Made by a program: the position numbers and the translations under genes
Assembly: GCF_964199755.1 (NCBI RefSeq)
Contig: NC_133906.1
Span: forward strand, 16,527,378-16,591,377
DNA from: Larus michahellis
Taxonomy: Eukaryota > Chordata > Aves > Charadriiformes > Laridae
Reading direction: 5' to 3'
Length of the DNA: 64,000 bases
Part shown: piece by piece, positions 11,791 through 25,100 of the stretch
How the letters are laid out: the number at the start of each line of letters is the position of its first letter
Numbering within the stretch: the first letter of the stretch is position 1
The notes under the pieces: model-generated
Seen by the model: only the letters and a program-made list of their open reading frames with translations
Database searches by the model: none
Told to the model about the DNA's origin: nothing

Positions 11791-14301
11791 CGAACAACAG
11801 GGTGAGCCTCACAAAGGATAAAAGCTTATTGTTTACAGCCACCCAGGAAACTCACTGCTTGCCTAAGAAAGCAACAGACCACTCACAACCCAACAGATTC
11901 TGGTTTTTTTCCCCAAACTTGCTCTTCTAACAGGGTCATTGGGAAGGTTTCATGCATTGTCGCCTCCCGCTGCAAAAAGCAGTCAAGTACTTTCCTCCCA
12001 AAGGAATGAAGCAAAATAACAGGACAGAAGGTCACCTCAGCTCACCTAGTTTGAACACAGATTGTTTTGTTAAACCAAATTCTTTTTCTTGTATTTCTAA
12101 TAGGGTCATTGAGTCATTCAAGCTTTAATGTACAAAACCTAAACGTTTCTCATTGCTGTCAACTGCCAGAGCGGAGCGAACATCATTCCCAACCTGACTC
12201 ACATCCAAAATCTCCAGCAGGAATCCTGCAAAGCAATGCCATCTGCAACTCTTTTTGACTCATGCCTCTGCTACATCTCTGGATAAGAGCACGTGTACCA
12301 AGAAACAATTCTCTTGTTTAACAACAGGCTTCAAGTAACTCATCTAGGAAGCACACCCCCTTGGCCTAAATTCAGCCAAAATGGACTCCTGCCCAGGCGT
12401 GAGAGCTGTTGCTGTCTAAGCATTACTCTTAAATGTTTCAAGCCAGAAATCCCACAGCTCATAATCTCACAAAGTTCATAATCGCAAAAAATGGCCCTCG
12501 ATGGCGTAACTCAGACACGACATGCACACCCCACACAGGCTGCGTGCAAGCGCACGTCTCCAAACACAAGCAGGGACAACGCGAGGTATTAGCACCCAGA
12601 TTTGTGGTTTCCTGTAAAAAGTAGAGTCCAACAACAAAATTCGTCTCCGGACACCCATGCTCATCATGGGTCTTTCCTCATTACAGAGAGGGTGATGCTC
12701 GCTGTTCATACTCATGTGCTCCATGTGACTCAGTGGATGGTGACAATTTGTCTGTCCACATGCCTGAAAACTTCACTTTGGTTTGCTTTTTAATTGATAA
12801 TGTCTATTTTCAGTATATTTACTTTCACTTCTACCGCTGAGCGTCTTCAGGACACTTGCACGCATTTGCAGCGGTCTCCTAAGATGCTCAGGTGACAGAG
12901 ATGTGTGCGTGCGTGCAACCGTCGCATGATTTTCTACTACCCAGATGCGGAAAAGCAGGAGTTTGGGTGTGGGTTTGATTTCTTCCTGCCTCCTGAAATG
13001 TGTCTGAACGGATGTGCCGGTGATGGTTGCCTTAGAAACCAGCAGAAGTTATCTTGCCTGGCTGGGGCAGAGTCTCTCGTGCTGCCAGGAGGCAGCAAGG
13101 CAGGGATGAATGTTCACGCTGGAAAAGTAAAAGGTTTTTCTGCTCGGCGTGAAGCTGGAACACCATGGAGTGACAGCACCAGCAGAGCCCAGGGCCCACC
13201 AGCCCCTCTCCAGGGCCAGGAGATGCAGCACCAAAGCGCTGCCAACCAGGGGCTGACCTTCCCGGGAGGACCTTCGCATCCCTCCAGGCAGAGGGGACGT
13301 GGGTTTGCACTAAGGGAGCCCCCAGGGACGGTGACAACCCCCAAGTCTCATCTGCTTCACAGATGGGAGCAACGGGACAACTTCTGTCCTCTTATGGTGA
13401 TTTTTTTTCCTTAACCAGTAAAAAAATATTTAATTGAATTAAGCAAGTTTCCTTCCATTTTCACATGTATATACAAATGATACGTAACGGCTACAGATAG
13501 CTATCTAGATGTTTATATGAAGTGATCTACCTATGAAAAGGCTACTGCTCTGATCATTTATATTTTAATTATCAGCACAGTTCTGTTAATTTCAAGCTCT
13601 GGTAGAAGCGCACAAAAATCAATGTTTGATAAATGGAAAAAGGCTTTAATGGGTCAAGGAGGATTATATTTTTGCACTTGTGCAAAGTGTGCAAGCAAGA
13701 GAAGTAAACAAAGATGGTGGAAGCTGTTTGAAGAAAAATATTTGACAATATCCCTTTAAACAGGTTTAAAATTTACATATATTTATGCCGAGACTTCCCC
13801 AAGATATTTGAAATTATATTCATGATTTTTGGGGGAGAGAGACAGTGGGGAAGGAAGGGGTAAGAAAATATACAAATATTTGAAAGCCAGCTTTAGAATG
13901 CATTTAAATCCTTTTCAAAGGCAGTCTAAAGGTCTGCAGTCTGTCCAGTCGTTGCCTCCAGTGCCATTTTTGTCAGTTCAGTGCAGTACTCAAAATCCAT
14001 TTAATGCAATAAAAAGGAGCAGCCTTTTTCATGAATTCTGATTTATTTAATATTAAATCTGAGTCGAATATGGCACACAAGCAGCAAAAATTGTGCTCGA
14101 AGCAGCAACCAAACTTACCTTCCTCTTTGACAGGTGAACAAGCAGTTATTACATTTTTTTGCAGAGCACCTTGCAAACTCCATACAGCTGAGTTTCCTTA
14201 TTAAGAAATGCAATTTCACTTGGGTGCTGCAACAGCAAAATATGGCATGTTAGGTCATGGCTAACAATGGAGACGCAAATGTAAACACAGATATAACTAA
14301 C

Positions 14302-14319
14302 TTTTTTTTTTTTTTTTTT
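14302..14319 (+). repeat. Poly(T) run (18 T)
   Basis: T18 followed by AGGTGCAG. This mimics a splice acceptor, but no exon follows that I can recognise. Confidence 0.9.
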
Positions 14320-14478
14320 AGGTGCAGCAGTAATAAAAATGGAAATCAAGTCCAAGACCAGAGTTGCTGCCAAGTCTTGGCCAGCACTGGGGGACACCAG
14401 CGGCCCCAGCCCGCGTAGGCGGCGTGCCCGCTGCTGCGCCAGCCCCGTGCCTGCCCACTGGAGATGGGATACGGCAGT

Positions 14479-14538
14479 AACTGAGCATCCTCCCTCCAGC
14501 CATGGGCAGCAGCAACAACTGAGCATCCTCCCTCCAGC
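14479..14538 (+). repeat. Two-copy tandem repeat, 38-bp period
   Basis: AACTGAGCATCC followed by TCCCTCCAGC (22 bases) is present without mismatch at 14479-14500 and 14517-14538. The spacer is CATGGGCAGCAGCAAC. The flanking sequence is GC-rich. The perfect identity points to a recent duplication or ongoing instability. Confidence 0.85.
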
Positions 14539-15705
14539 ACCAGTAAAAGCAGGGCATGTGAGGCTCTGCCTGTCCCCTTTGGTTTATGAAGGGTCACGGG
14601 CGCTACCAGAGCACATTTTATTTTTTTTTTGAGAGAAGGCAGCAGCTACAGCTTCTTCTGACAACACGTGGAGCAGCTTCTTCTGGGCTCAAGACAAGAG
14701 AGTTCCTGGGTTTACAGTTCAGCAGCAACCCAAGACGTAACGAAACCAACAGCTAAGGGATGCCAAAGTGAAGCAAGTGACAAAGAGCTGCTTCCTCGGC
14801 AGGAGAAAGATGCCCCATGATGAAGAGAAAAGGCTGACTGATTTATCTTGATACCCTGTTCTCTTTAATGAAACTGCAGAATGATTACAGACTAGGGTCG
14901 GGATATCAAATAAAGCAATTATTAGATCTGTGAGACAAGCAACCAAATAGATTGAGCTGAGCTCCAAAATTAAGATGCCAACAAGAAACAATTAATTATC
15001 CTGGCTTTTCTCTGGGTTTGAATTAAGGATAGTTAACTTCACCAACGACATTAGTTACTAGAAACGGTGAGAATGACTAATGCCCTAAAAGTAACTTCAT
15101 TTTACACCTAATCTATGAATGTGTTTTGCTGCATTTTGACCAGGAACCCCTCTAACTTTGTACAGACGGACAAATCCCCAGATGAAGCAGGGCAGCAATG
15201 TCAGCTGTAAATCTGACCCAGAGTATTTGCACTGCATTTTTCATGTATGGATATCTCTAACAAATAAGGCTGTCTCAGGAAAGGGATTCCAATACAAAAG
15301 CAATAAAAAAGGTCCCTGTGGTGGCTCAGCAAATGTTTGTTTGAATGAGTTCATATCGGCTGCATTTGTGCCAGTTCTCTACTTTCTCTCCTCAGGTGTT
15401 CGCGTAACTGAGATTTAATCAAATATTCCTGAAAGCACACTCACCCGGCTCAAGCAAGCTCTAAATCAGCAGCCCCATGGTAGGAAATGAACTGGTGCAG
15501 CAGACGCTGTGCTTCGGCCAGCAATCACCACACCACAGCTCCAATTTCAAATTTTACCCATCAACCGGCCAACCACAGCGTAAACTCAAGTTGCAGCTGA
15601 CTTCGGGACACTTGTACAGAGAAAAAGGCTGCGTTTGTCAAATAACTGAGCTCTTAGAAAGTATTTGCTCAGCTCGGCTCCCTGATTTGCAGATGAGAGA
15701 GAACA

Positions 15706-16010
15706 GGATTGGGGAGGGACCCTTTATGAGGGAGTGGAGCAATAGGACGAGGGGGAACAGTTTTAAACTGAAAGAGGGGAGATTTAGATTAGAGATTAGG
15801 AAGAAATTCTTTGCTGTGAGGGTGGTGAGCCCCTGGCCCAGGTTGCCCAGAGAAGCTGTGGCTGCCCCATCCCTGGAGGGGTTCAAGGCCAGACTGGACG
15901 GGGCTTGGAGCAACCTGGGCTGGTGGGAGGTGTCCCTGCCCAGGGCAGGGGGGTGGGACTGGATGGGCTTTAAGGTCCCTTCCAACCCAAATCATTCTGT
16001 GATTCTATAT
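15706..16010 (+). mobile_element. CR1 LINE 3' end (5'-truncated)
   Basis: About 305 bp match the 3' terminal part of avian CR1. In order they show a GGGGAGGGAC block, a block around GGAAGAAATTC, the conserved GGTTGCCCAGAGAAG and CCCCATCCCTGGAG segments, then GGTGTCCCTGCCC and the near-terminal AAGGTCCCTTCCAACCC. The copy ends in two ATTCTRTG-type tail units. CR1 elements are non-LTR retrotransposons that usually insert as 5'-truncated copies without target-site duplications, as here. It shares its subfamily with the copy at 31.9 kb. Open frames crossing it on either strand are parts of the repeat, not host genes. Confidence 0.93.
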
Positions 16011-19000
16011 CTGAATAAGCGGTTGCACCTATGAAGCGTAAGATGTGGTTGGACCTGCCTGGGGCCAGCCCTGCAGGTCCCATGGGTGCAGAGAGTTGCC
16101 ACCACCCATGTCTCCTGCAGGATGTCCCACCATCGTGCTCAGCCATGCAGCTTGAGCGTAACCTCTCAGCAAGGCAGCAGTGCTACTGAGGACTCAGCCT
16201 GGTGCTTAAAAAAAGAATAAGAGGAGCTGTGCAAGGAAAGTACAAATCAAGACACAGTTACTGGGCAAAATTCAGGTCCTGAGGCTACAACCTGCTTAAT
16301 GTTATAGGGGTGTGATTTATGAAGACATTTCCCCAAAGACATTCTTTCTGCTCAGACCAAAGCATCAGCTAGTCCCATACCAGCCAGGGGAGGGAAACGA
16401 CATGGCAATTGCTGACTGTCCAGCTCCCCTGGATCCTCTCCCCTCCGCTCCTCCTGCAGAGGACACCGAGTTACAGCCCTCATTTCAAAACGCTCGTCTG
16501 TCACTCGTCTCCATCACTAAAGACAACTGTGGACATTATTCCTGTGACATTGCCACAAGCGCACCCAGTTGCTGAGGACGTGGTAGAGGCAGGGGAGAGC
16601 AAAATGGAGAAAGGTCTTAAACAAGAGTAATAATAATTATAAGCATGGCTAGGAAATAGTTGTTTCAGATTGTGTGGAGTCAGCTTTGAAAAGGAGGTAG
16701 AGAACTGGGAAGAAGACTGCTTTGTTTTCTCTGCGCAAGGTTATGTTCCCCTATATTTTATCCACCAACATTGTAATTCTATTTCTAAGCCTAATAAATT
16801 TCCCACAGAAGCCCTATTCATTCTTAAACCTATGACTGCTGATTCAGGGAACTGTCATGTTTTTCCATGCCAGCATTGGTTCACACTGTACTAAAAAAGC
16901 AAGACAAGGACTAGAAAATAAAAGGCAACATCGTGCTTTTACCCAAAAGAAAGAGACAGCTCGCGGGGACTTGACAGCCTTATTTTGCTGATCATCAGTC
17001 TCTGCAATAGGCTGTGCCACCAATTAATGAAACGTAGGCTGCAAGAGCCAGGATTTCACAAGAAATCTAACCTCTGTTGCGCTAAGGCTTAGTAAAAGCA
17101 TGGGATCTAAGTTCTCCCCATCACCAGTTCATCTCAGTCAATTGCTGAATACCCGTGCTGTACTGCTCAGGCTGAGAAAACCACCCAAACATGGATATCT
17201 GGGGTGGTAAGAACATGACAGGCACCTCTACACTGTCCCAAGGACCATGGTATGGATTCCTACAAGCAGTGTCACACTTACAGACCAGGAAAAAAGGGAT
17301 TATTTTTTTTTCTTCTAGCTTTGAAGCAGATGCCATTTTTATCTCAGCAAGACATTTATTTTTCCCATTGCAAATAGAGAACAGGATCCTCACTTCCATC
17401 ACACGAGACGTGGTACCACCAGGAAAGGAGTTTGCAGCCCCGCAACAGCCCCAGCTCCTGACATCGAAGGATCGCTTCAAAGCACACAGTGCTCCAGGCT
17501 ACCCTGCCTGTGGGCAACCTCCAAACCTACACCGGGAGGATTTCAGCAAAAATGCTGCGTATTTTTTGATCCTGACATCTGTTCAGGAGTAAATGGATTG
17601 ACACCACCAAACTCTGCTATTTTGCCATCCAGAATCAGACAGTCTCACACCGCTGTCCCACGAGACCACGTTTCCGCAGGCCCCTGCCTCCTGACAATTC
17701 CTCTGTTCATGTTTTCCTTTTAAAAAAAATCAGTGATATAGTCAAATGTCAAACAGTTCATTTCACTGGCCCTTTTTACCTTGAGTCCGCTCTTTACATG
17801 CTTCTCTCCCCCAAACCTATTGCGTGTCACTGTGCTAATAATTAATGCACAAATATTCAAAGGGCAATAGGCTGAACAACAAGAATTGCGCTATTTGTAC
17901 ACATTCCCTTTTTCTAAGGTTATTTATCTCATAATACAAGTTTTGAAATTCTCTTTGAAGCTGTTTTAATTGGGGAAGAGCTGGCTCTTGCCAGCTGTGG
18001 TAACATTGATGTTTGTCATCGAAGACTTGTCTCTTGATTTGGTTTGTCTTTCTGCTGATACAATTTGCTAAGTGGCCAACCTCATCTTAATTTATTCATG
18101 GGCTCTACTCAAGCAATGGCTACAAGTTAATTACAGTTTGCTTTTTGTAACACAAAAACATGCTGTGAAATGTTTTTATCAGTGATCAAATCCTTGGATT
18201 CCTCTGTTAATTGTGACCTGGTTTAATCACAAAGCGTATTCCAATTTAGTAGACAATTTCTCCAGCTTATCTTTGGGGTCACAAGCCATGTTTCGTGGCA
18301 GAAAGTAAGGTAAAACCATTAAGCGTGCTTCGGGAATGACACCCAGTTTCTGTATCAAGTGTTCTCCATTTAAATCTAACACCATTTCCACTATTAAAAG
18401 AACCAGAGCAGCAACCCAGCCTTTTTGTAATAATTTATAACCTCTTGGCAACTAAGACTGTGTTATACAGAAACCGCTGCACGATCCATCTCCGCCCTGC
18501 ACAGACTCAACTTTTGTTGGCAGATTTGTCAATCATGTTTATAGGCTCCTTTCTGCCGTACAGTCAGGAATTCTCATCCTATTTTGATCTGTGTCATAAA
18601 AATGTACTAGGGCTGATATACACCCAAGGACTTTCTGTTGATTTGTTTCTGTCGCGCAAGCTATGTCTAATTTATGTATAACTTATCTCATTCTATTAGA
18701 TCACTTTGTAATCATATTTAATTTAGATTTATTCCTGACAGTTCAGGCTGGCTCCAGGCATTTAATTAAATTTTGCCCTCTTAAGCCACTTAGTCAGTCT
18801 AGATTTCAAACATGATGTAGTTTTTCCTTGGACAGCTCTTTCCTATCCATAACCCTTGAATTGGTAATTTGTGTGGTTGCACCTTACATGACATTTTCAA
18901 GAACTCCTTGAAAACCCAGCCTTGATGCTGCGCAGTGCGAGCGCACAGGGAGCACCAGGTGAAAAGCCCGGGTGGAGGAAGCACCGCACCATCCAGCCAG

Positions 19001-22000
19001 GCTTTAACGGGAACCTCACCGTTTAGACACAGTCTTACCATGCACAGAAACCCGAAATTACAACCCCCGAATCAAACATGGCACAAAGGGTCAGGTCAAA
19101 AGCAGGGATGGTAAAGCTAACAAACGGTGCTATTAAATTTACCGATTTGTTTTGGTTCTGGAGACTTGAATTGAGAATTAAAATATGTTTCATGAGAATC
19201 CAAGTAGAAAAAAAACTGGTTGAAAAATTATAAAATGCAGTTAACACAAATTCAAATTATTTTTATTCAAGATGATTGCGCCTTGGAGATAGACATGAAA
19301 ATATTTAGAAAAAGAATTAAAATACATAACTGAAAATTAGGATTAGAAAACAACCTTAAATACAGTGTTTCTTAACTAGCTTATTTTTCTTCCCTGATTT
19401 TTCTAATAAGCAAAAAACCTTTGCATGAACAGGTCTCTTGATGGTTTACTTAAGAGTTCTTCCTTTCTTGCTGATTAATGGCATTGTCTCTCCCCTTCTG
19501 CTGTTACTGACAAATTACAGTATTTCAGAGATCACACTCTAAATTTCCTGTTGTACTGCAATTTGCCTTACCTTTGTTCCTCAGACTGGAACAAAACCTT
19601 TCCAGTCTCACATATGGTCTCCTCCCTGCTGCAATTCCTCCCTGTTAATTTTTTCCTGCCACTCTATCAAGATTTGGTATCATTAAAATGCAAACAAGAC
19701 GTGACTCCATAATAGCCACATGCCTCTTTATTGTAGGTTGGAGTTCCTAAAGCACTTAGACAACCTGTCCGCCGCTTCCTTGTTCATGCTCCTGGCAGAG
19801 CACACTGCAGAGACAGCTGGGCTACTCATAATGCAAGGTCCGTGAGAAACTAGTCACTTAAATTCCACTAATATATCTTAATTTTTCACCCAGCAATATG
19901 ATGTATGGTGCCAATATAATTCAATCTTCTTACATTTTTCATGAGTTCAATAAATCACATCAAGATAGGGTCCTCCAACCATCGTATTTTACTCCACGTG
20001 CAGATCTCCTTCAGACGGATGCAGAGCAAACCCTACATCCCACTTTATCAGCTTCAAGGAATTTGAAGCCAAGTAAACGTGAATCCCAGGAATCAGCACG
20101 TTGATGGACATGGGAAGTCCACTCAGGCTAGCATCCCATCTCTGGGAGTATTACTATTTCAGAAGGCGGCATAAGAAATGTTTCGCTAAGAATAACCTGC
20201 CTACAAGGAGCTTTCCTGCTGCTGATAAAGCTCAGGCACTGGGATAAGGGTGCTCATACACAATTCTTGACTTTCTTTTTAAGGCAGACCAATTGTTTCA
20301 ACCCTTCCTCCCCCAGCCCAACATACTCGCAACATCCACAGAAACGTCCGGACCACTTTAACAACACCAACGTCTTGCTTTCAGCACAGCTTGGCAGGAG
20401 CAGTGAATGCCATGGAAAGCATTTTCCCAAAAAACGATTTCTGAAGGATTAAAGAGTGCTCTGATTTACCACGTAGCCCAACTCGCAACCTCACAAACCC
20501 AGGATTTCTGGGTCCTGCTGGATTTCAGGAGTGTATTGTGGCACCCCAGGCTTACTGCATGAAAATATTGTAAAACTCTGTTTTTCTTCTCACTCTTTTT
20601 ATAGCACATGGAAAAGAGCAAACGGACAATTGACATGAATAAAAAACAGCCACCATTATAAGCAAAGATCACAAAATGAGTCATTGGAGGTACAAGCACT
20701 GTTGTTACCAGAGTAGTCATTTGTATACCTCAACTTTCATGGTAGTTACTCTCTTTTAGGAATTATACGCTTATATGAAACTTCTTTTGCGTTCCAAATC
20801 ATAGCACTCGGGGATCATAAAAAAGAAGAAATCAAGAAAAATGTATTTCATTTACTTGCTTTCCAATTTTCCCTCCATATCAGAGGTCATTTTGCTGCAG
20901 AACACTCTCTCTCCTACCTCTGGCAGAGCTGTTCTTTGTCATTTTCCTTTCATCATTTATTTTCAAAGCTGCGCTATAAACTTTCTATCAATGCATTACT
21001 AATAATCTTAACAGACTTTTATCAAGGAAAACCATAGGTTTCCATTGTCAAGAGGCCTTTCTCTGAACCTCAAGTGCTGACATTTTTTTGACAATTTATC
21101 TAAAGTCAATTGTCTTCTATTGACTTTTTTCAGCTGCTTCCAGAATGACGACACTTTTTAGGTCTGACAGTTCATCTGGCTTGCTATACTCTCGCTCTCT
21201 TTTGGTTTTTCCCTACCGTACATAAATCTTGACAAAAAACACTGCATTTTGCTAACAATATCTCACTTCAAGTGTGTTTCATTAACTTCTCAGATTCTGT
21301 TGCTCTCATTGCCATCAAAACCAAGAATCAACAAAACATTTTTAAATGCTTTTGAGGTTCCAATTTGATAGCCAATTTAGGTGTCTTTTCAATATTTTAT
21401 TAGTTTCCCTCGTCTCCTTTTGGGAATCACTAAGCGCTGTACCAGGAGCAAACCCCAGAAGATGCTGGAGCTGGCACGTGAGCCACAACTGCTTCGTCCC
21501 CACTGAAGCTGGTGAGTGGTGGCCACGTCCCTTGGGCATCCCCAGTCCCTTTATTCCATCCAGTTCCTCAGTTTCCACTGGTCTGAGGTTTGACTCTGCG
21601 CCTTCTTTCCTGCCAGCTCATTACAAATTCCCCTCACGTTCAGCAGTGAGAGAGATAAAAGCACCATTTAGAGGCTTTGCTGAACTAGAACCACATGTCT
21701 GTTTTCCTTCTGTAACATACTTTTTCTTCAATACAACTCCATTTTCCTATATGTTCTTTCATTCTCTATACACAAACAATTTGATCAAGTTTTACTCCAC
21801 ATTCCTTCCAATAAACCATTTCAAGATTTATTCCAACCTTATGTTGCTGCAATGTCATGTTAGGAAGCAAATTAAGTTTATTTTTATATCACTTTCTTAC
21901 AAGACTATCTGTTCAAAAAGGGATCCCTTCCTTTTCTAAATATCCAGTTTTCTTATTCTCTTTCCAATTCACATCACCCCTGACTTCCTTCCTTTCTTCT

Positions 22001-25000
22001 GTGCCTTTGCATTTTGTACATCATGGACTAATGAGGTCTTTCCTTCACAACATGTTAATGACACCCACACAGCGCAGTCTGGACATCTAAGCAGCTCCGC
22101 ATTTCCAGCCTTCCCATCTCACACACGCAGGAGCCCAGAAGATGCTTCAGAGACCATTGTCCCAAGCCAGAACTCAGCTTTATGGAGCTGTAGCCACTCA
22201 CTGCTCCCCAGCCCACGCAGAATGGGGCTTGAATGAGGGCTTGATGCCAAATAAGTCAAGAGGGAAACTTTTCAAATTGCTGGATAATCTCATCTTCTTT
22301 TTCCAAACACTTCTCCCCATTGCATTTCTTGGGATGTTTCTGGCACACCTCAAATTCCTTGCAACTGCGTGCCATGGATCTGTGCCTATTGACTATAGCC
22401 ATATCTACACTGGTAAGAAATCCCTCTCTGCCCCATAAAAGATTCTTTAACTATGGCTTGCAGTTGCTAATTTTAAATTCATAGTCTGTCAACATTGAAA
22501 AGCCTTCTTCAGCAACTTCTGCCACATGTGTTCTTAGCTATAACATCAAACCCTCCTCTGCTACATAAGAAGAGAACAAATAAATTCTAATCACATGCAC
22601 AAATCTCCTTCCAATATTTGCTAAGCACTAAATCAACTCTTTACCTTTCCTCTTATTATATCGCAGAATACTCTTAAAGCTCAAGAGAACCAGAAAATGA
22701 GAGGAAAAGTGCAGAGTGTGCTAAAAGGAATGGCGGGGGGGGCGCGGAACTTTTCTGAGTCAAGGGAGAAATGAGAGGTTTGAGTGATGGCTGACAACAG
22801 GCTGGTTGTTTAGGATGAGGAGCCCAGCACCAGATTTGAACCTCACTAAAGTCTGAAGCTGATAACTAGACCAGAGCCTTGAGAAATCTCTTGGGTAAAA
22901 AGGTATAAAGCTTATTAAAGCAGAAATTGTGTAGGAATTTTATGTAAGAGATGTAAGATGAAGAAAAGAGTCTGTCTTTTCTTTTGGCAGGTGCTGGCAC
23001 AGCCTTTTTACATTTTGATCTCCCCTAGGTTTTTATTTTTATTATTTATGGCATGCTCACAGCCTTAAAAAGTCTAGATCTGATTCAGGGTGGAATTTTT
23101 CTACACTTATAAATGGCTCAGAACCATTAGTCCCTTTGGCTTTCGATGGCAAAGGTGCTTGCTCCTAAGGAGGTATGAAATCTCTAATCTTTGCTCCTTG
23201 TGAACTCCCCAAAACCAAAATCCCTGGAGACAGACATTTGGGTTCTGGCTATTAAACCCGCCCAGCTCAGCGTAAAACAGCAGTGGGGGGCCAACATTGC
23301 CCTCCTACCCTTCAAGCCCATGAATCCCTTTGCACATTTTCAGGCTAAACCAAACCAGAAGTAAAAAGAAATAACGCGGCTGGGTAAGAAACATCCTTAT
23401 CGCTCCTCACCCACTCTGTGAACCCAAGGCGATAGCCTGTAGGATGTGCCACCAACTTACAACTCACACCTCGACCCATACCCTCCGTAACCCTCCCTCT
23501 TGGGCAGAATTAGAGATGGCAGAAGGAATGTGGCTGTAGTAGGCAGAAAATGTTGTAACAACACTGGACGCAAAGGGACTCCCTCGCTCCCAGAGCCACG
23601 TTAGCCACAGTCAGAGGCAAACTGCCTTTGCTTGCCCACGGCTCAGCTAAAAACACCTCCAGGAGCAGAGCTGCCGTGCCCAGCTGGCGAGTGCAGCTGA
23701 GCAAAGAGCAAGAGGTGGTCCCAAAGCCACTACAGAAGCAATCGAATGAGAGTTGAAAGCCTCTGTCGTCAAACTGCACAGTCAGAGAGAAATGGAATCT
23801 TTGACATACGCAAAGCCAACTTCAACATAAAATGGGGTTTTCCCTAAAAAAAATACCACAAACCCCCCCACAAATGCAATCTCAGCATTCGATGTGCAGC
23901 TGCACACGGACACACAGATACCCTGGTTTTTCCAGCTCCAAATCTGAATCTTGCAAGAAGAATGTATTTAATCTGCCTTGCCAAATATATTGCTATAAAT
24001 AGCATACAAAGCTGTGAGGAACACGTAATGCTGCCAGGGGATGTCTGAGCCATTATTTTATTTCATCTGAACCATCGTTTGCAGTTTTCATCATTTTCAT
24101 GACTGAATCCCACCAGCATTCTCCATCGCATGAGGGCTAACAAACCCATGATGGTTTCTGGATTCCCAGAAATCGTTGTTTCTAGAATGCATTTGGAAAA
24201 GAAGTTCACATAAAAACCATGTTCCAGTAGTATAAAAAGGAAACCAGTGGAAAGGTAACCGTACCGAAGTGGGACGTGGATAGTCCTGTAGTGGCGAGCA
24301 CTAGTAATTCCACACATCATGTACGAAGGGTGCATGAGAGAGCACATTTATGGAGAAAAAAAGAGGATGCTACAGGGCTAAGGGCAGAGAGGGGCAGAAC
24401 AGCCCCCAGCACTGCTCCGCGATGAGCAGCTTTCCTGGACAGGCACTAACTTGTCATGGAGGAGCCACCAGCCTTTGGCAGCACCCGGCGAAGGATGAGT
24501 ATGATCTGCTCCATCCTTACTCCCTCCAGATGAATCTCCCTTCTCAGCTCTGCTCATGCCAACCGGAGTTGGTCTCGAGTCATAATTAGTGCCTTTTACT
24601 GGTGTAATTGACTCCAAGGGCAGAAAGAACAAACTGGGCATTTGGGCCATGTCAATCAGCACACGCCACAGATGATGCTTCTGACAATTTCCCCCAAAAA
24701 TATTAGAGGCTGAAGGCACCTACTATCTACAGGGAACAAAGGACCTCTAGAGCAAGAACAGTAAATTAAACCAAGGGTGTTTGGAACAGTGTAGAGAAAG
24801 AACAAGGAAAATTGTCCTTATGGGGGATGGAGAGGAGCTTCAACCTGCAAAATACTAGAAAACAGTAAATAGTTTTCAGGATTTGGGGATGAGGCAGCAC
24901 ATGGGGAAAAAAAAAAAAAGAAAAGGACATTGAAATCCATGGGAGCACTGGAGGAGAAAGATGATCCTTCTTGGAGATGAAAGGAGAGGAAATGCCAATG

Positions 25001-25035
25001 GGAAGGGGACCCTCATCCTTATAATCTAACGATTT
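16011..25035. other. Intergenic, no gene seen; pyrimidine-rich in 19.3-22.4 kb
   Basis: Nine kilobases with no recognised transposon or exon. From about 19.3 to 22.4 kb the plus strand is conspicuously T- and C-rich (TTCC, TCTTTC and CTCC strings). This lowers stop-codon frequency and explains the 197-codon frame at 21346-21939. The 17.94-18.20 kb part is low-complexity-free, AT-rich sequence with TTAATT-type cores that could be conserved non-coding DNA. That cannot be tested here. Confidence 0.55.
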
Positions 25036-25100
25036 AGACTGGAAGTGACCTCTGGAGCCCAACACCCTGCTGAAACTGGGGCCTGATCTGACTGAGTTTG
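25036..25100 (-). mobile_element. Old CR1 remnant, reverse orientation
   Basis: On the plus strand the segment reads GACTGGAAGTGACCTCTGGA, then a CCCAACACCCTGCT block, then GATCTGACTGAGTTTG. This follows the reverse complement of a CR1 3' end (GGTTGGAAGGGACCTCTGGA ... CCAACCCCCTGCT ... GATCAGGTTG) with many substitutions and small gaps. Only about 65 bases are recognisable and the terminal tail repeat is gone. It is much more diverged than the three forward copies. Confidence 0.55.

Larger units (their letters stand above)
11791..15705. other. Intergenic, no gene seen
   Basis: It holds the T18 run and the 38-bp tandem pair. GC-rich stretches at 13030-13350 and 14380-14540 support a 169-codon plus frame and several overlapping minus frames, none with a recognisable domain. 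Confidence 0.6.

Noticed and set aside
11479..11930. SPOCK1 first exon in the CpG-rich block
   Set aside because: No minus-strand frame gives a signal peptide or the acidic N-terminal region expected of SPOCK1, and the frame from the first ATG meets a stop soon after.
12905..13414. 169-codon plus-strand frame
   Set aside because: GC-rich DNA with overlapping open frames on the minus strand and no recognisable domain.
14302..14330. T18-AGGTGCAG as a splice acceptor
   Set aside because: The following sequence has no recognisable coding frame or donor. A homopolymer next to AG is a common coincidence.
15477..16034. 185-codon plus-strand frame
   Set aside because: More than half of it is translated CR1 3' end.
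21346..21939. 197-codon plus-strand open frame
   Set aside because: It lies in the pyrimidine-rich domain and ends in low-complexity FF/YF-rich sequence. Chance frame.
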